A stretch of DNA of 64,000 nt from Eubacteriales bacterium (GTDB taxonomy: Bacteria > Bacillota > Clostridia > Lachnospirales > Lachnospiraceae), in the NCBI GenBank assembly GCA_030526265.1, contig JAUNDE010000005.1, positions 18,580 through 82,579 on the forward strand, written 5' to 3'. Below the pieces are notes generated by a model. That model saw nothing but the letters and a program-made list of their open reading frames with translations, was not told the origin of the DNA and did no database searches. Position 1 is the first letter of the stretch. Every line of letters begins with the position of its first letter. A program made the translations under genes and the position numbers. Below are positions 25,894 through 34,840 of the stretch, in pieces.

Positions 25894-27057
25894 ATGTATA
25901 AATATTATTGTTATAATGCAATTTCAGAAGTCGGACTTGAGAAACTCACAGAAGACTATGTCCCAGTCAGCGATCCGTCCGATGCAAACGGTATTCTTGT
26001 AAGGAGTGCATCGCTTCATGATGTCACATTTGGAAAGGATCTGAAATGCATCGCAAGAGCGGGTGCGGGAGTGAACAATATTCCGCTTGAAAAATGTGCG
26101 GAAGAAGGGATTGTTGTATTCAATACACCGGGAGCAAATGCGAACGGTGTAAAAGAGCTTGTGATCTGTGGTATGCTTCTTGCATCAAGAGATGTCATCG
26201 GCGGAATCAACTGGGTTCAGGAAAATGAAGAAGATGGCAATATTGCAAAAGATGCGGAAAAAGCGAAAAAAGCATTTGCAGGTCAGGAACTTGTAGGTAA
26301 AAAACTTGGAGTCATCGGTCTTGGAGCAATCGGTGTTCTTGTGGCAAATGCTGCTACGGGACTTGGCATGGAGGTATATGGATATGATCCATATCTTTCT
26401 GTAGAATCAGCATGGAAGCTGTCAAGAAGCATCCATCACGCAAAAACAGTAGATGAGATCTATAACGAATGTGATTACATTACCATTCATGTTCCTGCGA
26501 TTGAAAGTACAAAGGGAATGATCGATGCAGATGCGATCAGCCTTATGAAAGACGGAGTGATCGTGCTGAACTTTGCGAGGGATGTACTTGTGAACAGCGA
26601 AGCGATGGTCGATGCTCTTGTGTCAGGAAAAGTGAAACATTATGTGACGGACTTCCCGACCCCGGAAATCGCAGGTGTGAAGGGAGCCATCGTGATCCCG
26701 CATCTTGGTGCTTCAACGGCAGAAGCGGAAGATAACTGTGCAAAAATGGCCGTGAAACAGATGATGGATTACCTGGAATACGGAAATATCAAGAATTCTG
26801 TGAACTACCCGAACTGCGATATGGGATACCCGGGAGAAAACAAAAGAATTGCGGTTCTTCACAAAAATATTCCGAATATGATCGGCCAGTTTACAAGCGT
26901 CCTTGCAAAAGACAATATGAATATTGCTGATATGACGAACAAAAGTAAAGGACAGTTCGCATATACGATGATAGATATTGATTCTGAAATACCGGAGACA
27001 GTAAGAGAGGATCTTTATGGAATAAAAGGTGTATTGCGTGTGCGGATTGTAAATTAA
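25894..27057 (+). CDS. serA: D-3-phosphoglycerate dehydrogenase
   Basis: A 387-residue NAD-dependent enzyme, first step of serine synthesis. The Rossmann motif GLGAIG, catalytic arginine in NFARDVLV, glutamate in PTPEIAG and histidine in IPHLGAST are present, and an ACT domain (about 315-387, IAVLHKNIPNMIGQFTSVLA) closes the protein. The short form lacks the extra ASB domain of 520-residue enzymes. AGGAGG in the end of serC lies 13 nt before the ATG, somewhat far, suggesting translational coupling with serC. It ends the operon, and no strong terminator is visible before the next gene. Confidence 0.96.
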   Translation: MYKYYCYNAISEVGLEKLTEDYVPVSDPSDANGILVRSASLHDVTFGKDLKCIARAGAGVNNIPLEKCAEEGIVVFNTPGANANGVKELVICGMLLASRDVIGGINWVQENEEDGNIAKDAEKAKKAFAGQELVGKKLGVIGLGAIGVLVANAATGLGMEVYGYDPYLSVESAWKLSRSIHHAKTVDEIYNECDYITIHVPAIESTKGMIDADAISLMKDGVIVLNFARDVLVNSEAMVDALVSGKVKHYVTDFPTPEIAGVKGAIVIPHLGASTAEAEDNCAKMAVKQMMDYLEYGNIKNSVNYPNCDMGYPGENKRIAVLHKNIPNMIGQFTSVLAKDNMNIADMTNKSKGQFAYTMIDIDSEIPETVREDLYGIKGVLRVRIVN

Positions 27058-27101
27058 CTCAGTGAATAAAGATTTCGATTTGATTCAGTAAAGAAATAAA
27101 A

Positions 27102-28640
27102 ATGAGTGAAAAGAAAAAATATCATAGAGGTCGAAGAAGGTCATCGGTTAAATCAGCTGGTGGAAAAGATAAGGAAACTCGTCGGAAAGAAAATCAACAT
27201 TTGGTAAAAGAAAACAGTACAAAGGAGAAAAACGTCAGTTTCGAACTTGATAGACTTGGAAAGATTGTCGGAACAGTTCTGATAGTTCTTTTTGTTGTGT
27301 TTTCTGTACAGATGGCCTCGGCAAAAGGAGATTCGACAGCGGAGATCATAATCGCTGCAGAAAGTTTTGAAATTTTTAAAGATGATGCAGTTCCGGAACC
27401 AAGGGTTGTCGTTGAATGTCCGAAAGAGCAGCAGGAGGTCATACTTGATAAAGACACCGGCTTTCGAGTGAAAGATCTTATAGAAATGCTGAACCGAAAA
27501 GAAGGATATGAAATTGTCTGTGATGCAGATGGAACATCAGAAGGAAAGTATGATATCAAAATTGTGCTTACAGATACTTTGAATAATAATCTGAAGAATA
27601 TCTATGCAAAAAAGATTTATCTTACTACATATGATGGTGTTTTGACTGTGAAAAACAAAACCGGCAGCTGGGATGGCAAAAAATTCAAAAAATATGACGG
27701 ATCATATGCAAAAAGCGAATTTGTGGAGTCAAAGGGCGAGATGTATTATTTCGACGAAGAAGGAGAAATGGTTACCGGTTGGGACAAAATCAATGGGAAT
27801 ACATATCATTTCACTGAGCAGGGTGTCATGGAACATGATAAGTGGAAAAAGCGAAAGAAAGGCAAAGTATATCTGAGTGAAAATGGTATGGTTGCCACAG
27901 GCTGGGCTGATATTGATGATGAGTTGTATTATTTTGATGAGAATGGTATCGTATTGACCGGGAAGCATACAATTGGCGCGTCAAGGTGCAAATTTGATGA
28001 TGACGGGAAACTGCTCTCGAAAGAATGTACACTTGATTTGAGTAAACCGATGATAGCGCTTACGTTTGATGATGGTCCGGGTGAGAGAACAATGGAAATT
28101 CTGGATGTTCTGGAGAAGTATGATGCGCATGCTACTTTTTTCATGCAGGGAAAAAATGTTTCTTCTCATAAAAAAGAAATCAGAAAAATGTATGATATCG
28201 GATGTGAGCTTGGCAATCATTCATATGATCACCCTCAATTTTCTCAATGTAGTGACGGAGGGGCAAATCAGGTCGGGGAGACAAATTCTTTGATCAAAGA
28301 AGCCTGTGGACATAGTGCGACGGTACTTCGACCGCCATACGGAGATTATAATGATTATGTAAGTGCAAGTGTCGGAATGCCGATGATCTTGTGGAATGTT
28401 GATACACTTGACTGGAAGACAATGAACATGCAATCAACAATAGATAATGTGCTCAATCAGGCAGATGATGGAGACATTGTACTTATGCATGATGTCCATG
28501 ATCCAACCGTAGATGCTGTGATTAAGCTGATCCCTAAATTAATATCGATGGATTATCAGCTTGTTACAGTCACTGAACTTGCTGATGCAAGAGATATCAT
28601 ATTGCAGAATGGAGTGGCTTATACAGATTTTAATCAGTGA
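27102..28640 (+). CDS. Polysaccharide deacetylase with cell-wall-binding repeats
   Basis: A 512-residue membrane-anchored NodB-type (carbohydrate esterase 4) deacetylase, expected to act on peptidoglycan or another N-acetylated glycan. Layout: basic cytosolic N terminus (1-50), one membrane helix (about 52-71), a 100-residue beta-rich spacer, two to three choline/glucan-binding-type repeats with the WXXXXGXXYYF pattern (about 200-300: MYYFDEEGEMVTGW, LYYFDENGIVLTG), and the catalytic domain from 315. Catalytic motifs are TFDDGP (D323, D324), NHSYDH (H373, H377), RPPYGDYN (410-417), WNVDTLDW and LMHD (H463). The ribosome-binding site is weak (GTAAAGAAA). A strong bidirectional-looking terminator separates it from prs. 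Confidence 0.88.
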   Translation: MSEKKKYHRGRRRSSVKSAGGKDKETRRKENQHLVKENSTKEKNVSFELDRLGKIVGTVLIVLFVVFSVQMASAKGDSTAEIIIAAESFEIFKDDAVPEPRVVVECPKEQQEVILDKDTGFRVKDLIEMLNRKEGYEIVCDADGTSEGKYDIKIVLTDTLNNNLKNIYAKKIYLTTYDGVLTVKNKTGSWDGKKFKKYDGSYAKSEFVESKGEMYYFDEEGEMVTGWDKINGNTYHFTEQGVMEHDKWKKRKKGKVYLSENGMVATGWADIDDELYYFDENGIVLTGKHTIGASRCKFDDDGKLLSKECTLDLSKPMIALTFDDGPGERTMEILDVLEKYDAHATFFMQGKNVSSHKKEIRKMYDIGCELGNHSYDHPQFSQCSDGGANQVGETNSLIKEACGHSATVLRPPYGDYNDYVSASVGMPMILWNVDTLDWKTMNMQSTIDNVLNQADDGDIVLMHDVHDPTVDAVIKLIPKLISMDYQLVTVTELADARDIILQNGVAYTDFNQ

Positions 28641-28647
28641 AATATAG

Positions 28648-28690
28648 GCTGACATCTCAATCTTACAGATTGGGATGTCAGCTCTTTTGT
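28648..28690 (+). terminator. Terminator between the convergent deacetylase gene and prs
   Basis: GCTGACATCTCAATC (28648-28662) pairs over 15 bp with GATTGGGATGTCAGC (28668-28682, one wobble) around a 5-nt loop, then TCTTTTG. It can serve the deacetylase gene and, less well, prs from the other side. Confidence 0.85.
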
Positions 28691-28711
28691 TGCATGAATA
28701 AAAGAATATTA

Positions 28712-29890
28712 TTAAATAAGAGACGATCTATGTTTGATAAGTAACTGGCGAATCTTGTCTGTTGGATTCAAAACAGAACTGATTGGAAGATTGTGGTTTA
28801 ATGATTCGAATATCAGAGCAATATATTTGCTCATGTCGGCAATTTCCAGATATTGTCTGTCAAGTGCAGTCTGTGGAAGGTATACAAGGTTCGTTGTAAT
28901 TAATTTATGGATGTAACCTTTCTCATAGTATTCATCAAATTTTTGAAGACCGTCTGTGAAAAGACCAAATGTCGTGAATATAAATACACGGTTTGCGCCA
29001 CGTTCTTTGATCTGTCTGGCAACATCCAGCATACTCTCACCGGAAGAGATCATATCGTCGACTACGATCACATCTTTGCCTCGAATATCAGTTCCAAGGA
29101 ACTCGTGGGCAACGATCGGGTTCTTTCCATTTACAACTAATGAATAGTCGCGACGTTTGTAGAACATGCCCATATCTACTCCAAGAACGTTGGAAATATA
29201 AACTGCGCGATGCATAGCACCTTCATCCGGGCTTATCACCATAAGGTGATCGTTGTCAAGACGAACATCAGGTACAGTGCGGATCAATGCTTTTAAGAGC
29301 TGATACTGTGTTGGGAAGTCATCAAATCCAACAAGAGGTATCGCATTCTGAACACGTGGATCATGTGCATCGAATGTCATGATATTCTTAACACCCATAT
29401 CAAACAATTCTTCCAATGCGAGCGCACAGTCAAGAGACTCTCTTTTTGTACGTTTGTGCTGACGGCTTTCATATAAGAATGGCATCATAACAGATATTCT
29501 GTGAGCTTTACCTTTAGCCGCAGAGATGATTCGCTTCAGATCCTGATAGTGATCATCCGGTGACATGTGGTTTAAGAAACCATTGACTGTATACGTCAGG
29601 CTGTGATTACAGACATCTACCATCATAAACAGGTCTTTACCACGCACAGATTCACCGATATATCCTTTTGCTTCTCCGCTTCCAAAGCGGGGACATTTGC
29701 AGTTGATCAGATAATTATCTGACTGATAAGCAGAATAAAGTGGTGATGTTAAGTCCGATTTTGGTGTGAGTTTTCGAAAGTTTACAATGTGGTCATTTAC
29801 TTTTTTTCCTAATTCTGAACAACTCTCTAATGCGGCAATTTTTAATGGCGCAATGGGAAGAGCCTGTTCAAGCAGTTCTAAATTTGCCAT
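28712..29890 (-). CDS. prs: Ribose-phosphate pyrophosphokinase, long divergent form
   Basis: A 392-residue PRPP synthetase-like protein, expected to make PRPP from ribose-5-phosphate and ATP. The PRPP-binding loop VIVVDDMISSGES, the GESVRGKDLF strand and the PFLYESRQHKRTKRES flexible-loop region are present. It is about 75 residues longer than classical bacterial Prs (about 315), and motifs differ: FDAHD stands where LDLHA is usual, and RQHKRT replaces RQDR/K. The N-terminal 60 residues have no counterpart in short enzymes. GGAG precedes the ATG on the - strand. It is a single-gene unit divergent from der. The assignment is likely, but the divergence justifies checking for a second, canonical prs. 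Confidence 0.85.
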   Translation of the reverse strand: MANLELLEQALPIAPLKIAALESCSELGKKVNDHIVNFRKLTPKSDLTSPLYSAYQSDNYLINCKCPRFGSGEAKGYIGESVRGKDLFMMVDVCNHSLTYTVNGFLNHMSPDDHYQDLKRIISAAKGKAHRISVMMPFLYESRQHKRTKRESLDCALALEELFDMGVKNIMTFDAHDPRVQNAIPLVGFDDFPTQYQLLKALIRTVPDVRLDNDHLMVISPDEGAMHRAVYISNVLGVDMGMFYKRRDYSLVVNGKNPIVAHEFLGTDIRGKDVIVVDDMISSGESMLDVARQIKERGANRVFIFTTFGLFTDGLQKFDEYYEKGYIHKLITTNLVYLPQTALDRQYLEIADMSKYIALIFESLNHNLPISSVLNPTDKIRQLLIKHRSSLI

Positions 29891-29967
29891 AGATTTCTCC
29901 TATAATAAACAAAATTTCAGCTATTTACATAAAAATAGTCCTTATATTTATTTATAGCATTATTTTG

Positions 29968-29997
29968 TTGAAAAGGTCAACTGGTTTCAAGTATAAT
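29968..29997 (+). promoter_or_regulatory. Sigma-A promoter of der-plsY-gpsA
   Basis: TTGAAA (29968-29973), 18-nt spacer, TATAAT (29992-29997), about 35 nt before the der start. Confidence 0.72.
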
Positions 29998-30032
29998 GTA
30001 CAAGGAGAATAGATAACAGGAGGAATATGCAT

Positions 30033-31361
30033 ATGGGAAAACCAGTAGTTGCCATCGTTGGAAGACCGAATGTAGGAAAGTCTACACTTTTTAACGCCCT
30101 GGCAGGAGAGATGATCTCAATTGTGAAAGATACTCCGGGTGTTACCAGAGATCGAATCTATGCGGATGTCAGCTGGCTTGACCGGGATTTCACTTTGATT
30201 GATACAGGCGGTATTGAGCCGGAAAGTAAAGATATAATCTTATCACAGATGAGGGAACAGGCGCAGATCGCGATTGATACGGCAGATGTGATTATTTTTA
30301 TTACCGATGTGAGGCAGGGACTTGTTGATTCTGATTCGAAAGTGGCGGATATGCTGAGAAGATCAGGAAAACCAGTGGTCCTTACAGTAAATAAAGTTGA
30401 TAATTTTGATAAATTCATGCCGGATGTATATGAATTTTATAATCTTGGTATTGGAGACCCTCAGCCAATTTCTGCATCATCCAGATTGGGACTTGGAGAT
30501 ATGCTTGATGTTGTGATTTCTTATTTCCCGGACAAGTCGGAGGCGGAAGAAGAGGATGAACGTCCTCGTGTTGCGATCGTGGGAAAACCAAATGTGGGTA
30601 AGTCTTCAATTATCAATAAGCTGATCGGTGAGCAGAGAGTGATCGTATCAGATATTGCCGGAACGACAAGAGATGCGATTGATACACCGGTTGTTCATGA
30701 TGGAAGAGAGTATGTATTCATCGATACAGCAGGGCTCAGAAGAAAAAATAAGATCAGGGAAGAGCTGGAACGTTACAGTATCATTCGTACAGTTACTGCA
30801 GTCGAACGTGCAGATGTTGTATTGATGGTCATTGATGCGACAGAAGGTGTGACAGAACAGGATGCTAAGATAGCGGGAATTGCTCATGAACGTGGAAAGG
30901 GAATCATAATCGTTGTTAACAAGTGGGATGCCATTGAAAAGAATGATAAAACGATGCGCGAATTTGAGGATCGTGTCAGACAGATCCTTTCCTTTATGCC
31001 TTATGCAGAGATCGTGTATGTGTCTGCACTTACCGGTCAGAGACTTCACAAAATGTTTGATGTGATCAACATGGTTATTGAGAATCAGACAATGCGTGTT
31101 GCAACAGGTGTGCTGAATGAGATCATGATGGAAGCAGTTGCAATGCAGCAGCCGCCGTCAGATAAAGGGAAACGTCTTAAACTGTATTATATTACTCAAG
31201 TGTCTGTGAAACCGCCGACATTTGTTATTTTTGTAAATGATAAAGAACTGATGCATTTCTCATATCTCAGGTATCTGGAAAACCGTATCAGAGAAGCTTT
31301 TGGGTTCAGAGGAACTTCACTTAAGTTCTTTGTCAGAGAAAGAAAGGAAAAGGATCAGTAA
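30033..31361 (+). CDS. der: Ribosome biogenesis GTPase Der (EngA)
   Basis: A 442-residue tandem-GTPase that binds late 50S precursors. G domain 1 has [13 protein letters not shown] and NKVD. G domain 2 has [13 protein letters not shown] and NKWD. A C-terminal KH-like domain contains [10 protein letters not shown] and [20 protein letters not shown]. The tandem start ATG-CAT-ATG places AGGAGG (30018-30023) 9 nt before the second ATG, so I use 30033. It is followed by plsY after 2 nt and gpsA, the common der-plsY-gpsA cluster of Firmicutes linking ribosome assembly and phospholipid synthesis. Confidence 0.97.
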   Translation: MGKPVVAIVGRPNVGKSTLFNALAGEMISIVKDTPGVTRDRIYADVSWLDRDFTLIDTGGIEPESKDIILSQMREQAQIAIDTADVIIFITDVRQGLVDSDSKVADMLRRSGKPVVLTVNKVDNFDKFMPDVYEFYNLGIGDPQPISASSRLGLGDMLDVVISYFPDKSEAEEEDERPRVAIVGKPNVGKSSIINKLIGEQRVIVSDIAGTTRDAIDTPVVHDGREYVFIDTAGLRRKNKIREELERYSIIRTVTAVERADVVLMVIDATEGVTEQDAKIAGIAHERGKGIIIVVNKWDAIEKNDKTMREFEDRVRQILSFMPYAEIVYVSALTGQRLHKMFDVINMVIENQTMRVATGVLNEIMMEAVAMQQPPSDKGKRLKLYYITQVSVKPPTFVIFVNDKELMHFSYLRYLENRIREAFGFRGTSLKFFVRERKEKDQ

Positions 31362-31363
31362 GT

Positions 31364-32014
31364 ATGGAACGTTTGATTTGTCTTGTTATAGGATACGCGT
31401 TTGGCTTGATACAGACTGGATATTTATATGGAAAAAGTCAGCATGTTGATATCAGACAGCACGGAAGCGGAAACGCAGGGACGACGAATGTCCTTCGTAC
31501 ATTAGGATGGAAAGCAGGTATACTGACATTTCTCGGAGACAGTTTCAAATGTATCATTGCGGTATTGCTTGTGACATTCATCTTCGAGCACTCTTATGCA
31601 GATAATATTTCTGTCCTTTGCATGTATACGGGCATGGGAGCTGTCCTTGGACACAACTATCCGTTTTATATGAAATTCAAAGGGGGAAAGGGAATCGCAG
31701 TCACGGCCGGATTGATCGCCAGTACGACAAATATCTGGATCACATTGATCTGTGCAGCGGTTTTTATTACAGTTGTGCTCGTTACAAGATATGTATCACT
31801 TGGTTCATTGATTGTTGTGTCTGTATATTTTATCTGCCTGATCGTGTATGGACAGATGGGAGGATTCCTTGCAGAGCCGTCCTGCCTGAAAGAGATCTAT
31901 ATCATCGGATTTCTGCTCGTGGTTTCTGCATTTTATAAACACAAAGCAAATATCAAACGACTTCTTTCAGGAACAGAGAATAAATTAAGTGTTGGTAAAA
32001 AGGAAAAGATCTGA
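31364..32014 (+). CDS. plsY: Acyl-phosphate:glycerol-3-phosphate acyltransferase
   Basis: A 216-residue integral membrane enzyme that transfers an acyl group from acyl-phosphate to glycerol-3-phosphate, starting phospholipid synthesis. Conserved loops are GSGNAGTTNVLR and GHNYPFYMKFKGGKGIA, between about five membrane helices. The next gene, gpsA, provides its glycerol-3-phosphate substrate. It follows der after 2 nt and is probably translationally coupled. Confidence 0.95.
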   Translation: MERLICLVIGYAFGLIQTGYLYGKSQHVDIRQHGSGNAGTTNVLRTLGWKAGILTFLGDSFKCIIAVLLVTFIFEHSYADNISVLCMYTGMGAVLGHNYPFYMKFKGGKGIAVTAGLIASTTNIWITLICAAVFITVVLVTRYVSLGSLIVVSVYFICLIVYGQMGGFLAEPSCLKEIYIIGFLLVVSAFYKHKANIKRLLSGTENKLSVGKKEKI

Positions 32015-32053
32015 CAGGATCATTATTTCGTATGTAAAAAGAGGAGACAGGAT

Positions 32054-33064
32054 ATGGCAAAAATCGGTGTTGTAGGAGCCGGAAGCTGGGGTACAGCTTT
32101 GGCGATTTTGCTGCAAAATAATGGACATGATGTGACGATGTGGTCGTATAAGGAATCTCAGGTGCAGGAACTTCGTGAATGTCTTGAGAATAAAAGTAAA
32201 CTGCCGGGCGTAAAGCTGCCGGCTGAAATGAAGTTTACTGCAGACATGGAAGAGGCAGTTGTAAATATGGATACAATTGTCCTTGCGGTTCCGTCAAAGG
32301 CAACAAGAAAAACAGCAGAAAAGATGAGACCATATGTACAAGAAGGCCTTGTCATCGTTGATGTTGCGAAGGGAATTGAAGAATCTACACTTATGACTCA
32401 GACACAGCAGATTGAAGAGGAGATCCCTCAGGCAGATGTCGCAGTACTCTCTGGACCAAGTCATGCAGAAGAAGTTGGGCGGGGGCTTCCGACAACTGTA
32501 GTAGTCGGGGCAAAGTCGAGAAAAACAGCAGAATATTTACAGGAATTGTTCGCAAGCGAAGTATTCCGTGTGTATACAAGTCCTGATATGCTTGGAATAG
32601 AACTTGGAGGAGCGCTCAAGAATGTTATTGCGCTTGCGGCAGGTATCGCAGATGGACTGGGATATGGGGATAATGCAAAGGCAGCTCTGATCACAAGAGG
32701 AATTCATGAGATTTCGAGCCTTGGTGTGAAAATGGGTGGCGCAGCAGAGAGTTTTGCAGGACTTACAGGTGTGGGAGACCTGATCGTAACATGTGCAAGT
32801 GTACACAGTCGAAACCGCAAAGCCGGATATCTGATTGGTCAGGGAATGACGATGCAGGAAGCCATGGACGAAGTGAAAATGGTAGTAGAAGGTGTGTATT
32901 CTGCGAAAGCTGCTATGAAACTCAGTGAGAAATATGAAGTGGATATGCCGATCGTTGAGCAGGTAAATGCAGTTCTTTTTGACGGGAAAGATGCGAGAGA
33001 AGCAGTGTATGATCTGATGCTCAGACAGGGGAAACCGGAGCATACAGCAAAGCCATGGAGCTAA
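32054..33064 (+). CDS. gpsA: Glycerol-3-phosphate dehydrogenase [NAD(P)+]
   Basis: A 336-residue cytosolic enzyme reducing DHAP to sn-glycerol-3-phosphate. The nucleotide motif GAGSWGTALA, the KGIEE and SGPSHAEEV loops, the catalytic lysine in GALKNVIALAAGIADGLGYGDNAKAALITRG, and GLTGVGDLIVTC are typical. It ends the der-plsY-gpsA unit at a strong terminator. Together with the AraM-like gene at 5.4 kb, the window holds enzymes for both glycerol-phosphate stereoisomers. Confidence 0.97.
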   Translation: MAKIGVVGAGSWGTALAILLQNNGHDVTMWSYKESQVQELRECLENKSKLPGVKLPAEMKFTADMEEAVVNMDTIVLAVPSKATRKTAEKMRPYVQEGLVIVDVAKGIEESTLMTQTQQIEEEIPQADVAVLSGPSHAEEVGRGLPTTVVVGAKSRKTAEYLQELFASEVFRVYTSPDMLGIELGGALKNVIALAAGIADGLGYGDNAKAALITRGIHEISSLGVKMGGAAESFAGLTGVGDLIVTCASVHSRNRKAGYLIGQGMTMQEAMDEVKMVVEGVYSAKAAMKLSEKYEVDMPIVEQVNAVLFDGKDAREAVYDLMLRQGKPEHTAKPWS

Positions 33065-33103
33065 GCGGACAAGAGAATATTGAGCAGAATGATAAAAAGA
33101 GAG

Positions 33104-33147
33104 TGTGCATTCAGGAGAATGAAAAATCCTGGATGCATATTTTTTTT
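33104..33147 (+). terminator. Terminator after gpsA
   Basis: TGTGCATTCAGGA (33104-33116) pairs with TCCTGGATGCATA (33127-33139, two wobbles), followed by eight T residues (33140-33147). Confidence 0.9.
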
Positions 33148-33162
33148 GTGCACGCATATATA
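33135..33162 (+). promoter_or_regulatory. Candidate sigma-E promoter of the spoIIIA operon
   Basis: GCATATT (33135-33141) is a perfect match to the sigma-E -35 consensus (KMATATT). After 13 nt CATATATA (33155-33162) matches six of eight positions of the -10. The operon is sigma-E dependent in Bacillus. The -35 box lies in the 3' arm and U-tract of the gpsA terminator. Confidence 0.5.
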
Positions 33163-33184
33163 TGACGTAAAGAGGTGGACAAAT

Positions 33185-34105
33185 ATGAAGAGAAAAGAAA
33201 GTATTTTAAATATTCTCCCGACAAGAATACGGGCATTTATGCTCAAAGAGGAGCTTGATTTTGACCAGTTGGAAGAGATACGTATGAGAACAGGACGACC
33301 GTTGTTATTTCGATATGGAGGAAAAGAACGAACACTTTTAAAATCTCCGGTTTATGTTGTACAGCCGGAGGATATCAGAGAAACACTTCAATATGCATCA
33401 GGCTATTCGCTGTATGCATACGAGCATGAGATGGGCAGAGGGTACATGACAACGGAGGGCGGACATCGAATTGGAATGGCAGGACAGGCAATACGTGAGG
33501 GAGAAGATGTCACAAGCCTGAAGTATATTTCTTCGATCAACATTCGAATCGCTCATCAGATTGTTGGATGTGCTGAGCCATATTTAGAGTATCTGTTTGA
33601 TGAAGAAAAACTTCAGAATACATTGATCATTTCTCCGCCAGGATGTGGAAAGACTACACTGCTGAGGGATTTTATCAGACAGATATCAGATGGATCCGAG
33701 TATATGAAGGGAATCAGTGTTGGTGTTGTAGATGAACGATCTGAAATTGGTGGAAGTTATATGGGCATGATACAGAATGATCTGGGGATCCGGACAGATC
33801 TTTTAGATGCGTGTCCGAAAGCGGAAGGAATGATGATGCTGATCAGAAGCATGAGTCCAAGGATGATCGCGGTTGATGAGATAGGAAGTGAAAAAGAACT
33901 CAGGGCAATCCGTCATGCATTGAACTGTGGATGTAATATACTTGCAACTGTGCACGGAAATTCCATTGAGGATGTATTAAAAAAACCAGGTTTTAGAGAA
34001 CTGTTTGATGAAAGGATTTTTGGCCGGTTTGTCATTTTAAAGGCCGGAAAACATCCGGGACAGCTGGAAGGAATCTATGATGAGACCGGCGAAAGAATAT
34101 GCTGA
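33185..34105 (+). CDS. spoIIIAA: Stage III sporulation protein AA (ATPase)
   Basis: A 306-residue AAA-type, secretion-ATPase-like protein that powers the SpoIIIA-SpoIIQ channel between mother cell and forespore. Walker A is SPPGCGKTTLLRDF and Walker B is RMIAVDEIGSE, with VVDERSEIGG between. The long frame from 33080 runs through the terminator. AGAGGTGG (33171-33178) 6 nt before ATG 33185 decides the start. It is first of eight tightly packed genes and overlaps spoIIIAB by 7 nt. Confidence 0.96.
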   Translation: MKRKESILNILPTRIRAFMLKEELDFDQLEEIRMRTGRPLLFRYGGKERTLLKSPVYVVQPEDIRETLQYASGYSLYAYEHEMGRGYMTTEGGHRIGMAGQAIREGEDVTSLKYISSINIRIAHQIVGCAEPYLEYLFDEEKLQNTLIISPPGCGKTTLLRDFIRQISDGSEYMKGISVGVVDERSEIGGSYMGMIQNDLGIRTDLLDACPKAEGMMMLIRSMSPRMIAVDEIGSEKELRAIRHALNCGCNILATVHGNSIEDVLKKPGFRELFDERIFGRFVILKAGKHPGQLEGIYDETGERIC

Positions 34106-34617
34106 AATTGCTCGGGGTTTTCACAACAGTTCTTGCATCTGCCGCCATCGGAGATTCTGCTGCAAGAGACATTGAGGCTTCGTACGAAGAACTGTGCTAT
34201 CTCAGATGGGTCGTCTGCAGGATACAAAGTGAGATGAAGTATTCAAGATTATTTCTGTCAGGAATATTCAGCGGTATATCAAAAGAAGTGAGAGAACCTT
34301 ATGCATCCTGGCTGAGCGAAGTGAGTAATGATATTGAAAAACACCAGATGAGATCTTTCGAGTTGATCTGGAAAGAACAGATCGAGAGACAATTAAGTGA
34401 TACAAACCTGCAGGAAAAAGAAAAAGACAGATTGATAAAACTGGGGACATTTTTGGGAGAGGCTGACCTTCAACTGCAGCTTCGACTGATGGACGGATAT
34501 TTAGAGCAGCTTCAGTTGTCTATTTGTGATTTGAGAGAGGAAATGGAAAATAAAAAAAAGTTATGTCGGTCAATTGGCCTGATCGGCGGAGTGTTCATTT
34601 CTATTTTGCTGCTCTGA
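34099..34617 (+). CDS. spoIIIAB: Stage III sporulation protein AB
   Basis: A 172-residue membrane protein with an N-terminal hydrophobic segment, a largely helical soluble middle resembling GspF-like T2SS platform halves (YEELCYLRWVVCRIQSEMKYSR), and a C-terminal membrane helix (about 154-171, SIGLIGGVFISILLL). It is part of the mother-cell side of the feeding-tube complex. The ATG lies inside the end of spoIIIAA, implying coupled translation. Confidence 0.93.
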   Translation: MLKLLGVFTTVLASAAIGDSAARDIEASYEELCYLRWVVCRIQSEMKYSRLFLSGIFSGISKEVREPYASWLSEVSNDIEKHQMRSFELIWKEQIERQLSDTNLQEKEKDRLIKLGTFLGEADLQLQLRLMDGYLEQLQLSICDLREEMENKKKLCRSIGLIGGVFISILLL

Positions 34618-34627
34618 GGAGGAATTC

Positions 34628-34822
34628 ATGAGTGTAAATCTGATTTTTAAAATAGCTGCGGTTGGAATATTGGTATCGATATTAAGCCAGCTGTTGAAAC
34701 ATAGCGGGAGAGAAGAACAGGCATTTCTGACAAGCCTGGCGGGCCTTTTGCTTGTTTTGTTCTGGATCGTTCCATATATATCTGAACTGTTTGATTCAAT
34801 TCGGAGTCTATTTTATATCTGA
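34628..34822 (+). CDS. spoIIIAC: Stage III sporulation protein AC
   Basis: A 64-residue protein of two membrane helices (about 4-21 and 33-52) with the conserved LLKHSGREEQAFLTSLAGLLLVL between them. The length is normal. GGAGG lies 6 nt before the ATG. Small SpoIIIAC/AD/AE proteins form the membrane core of the complex. Confidence 0.94.
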   Translation: MSVNLIFKIAAVGILVSILSQLLKHSGREEQAFLTSLAGLLLVLFWIVPYISELFDSIRSLFYI

Positions 34823-34840
34823 AAATGGAGTGAGAAGGTC

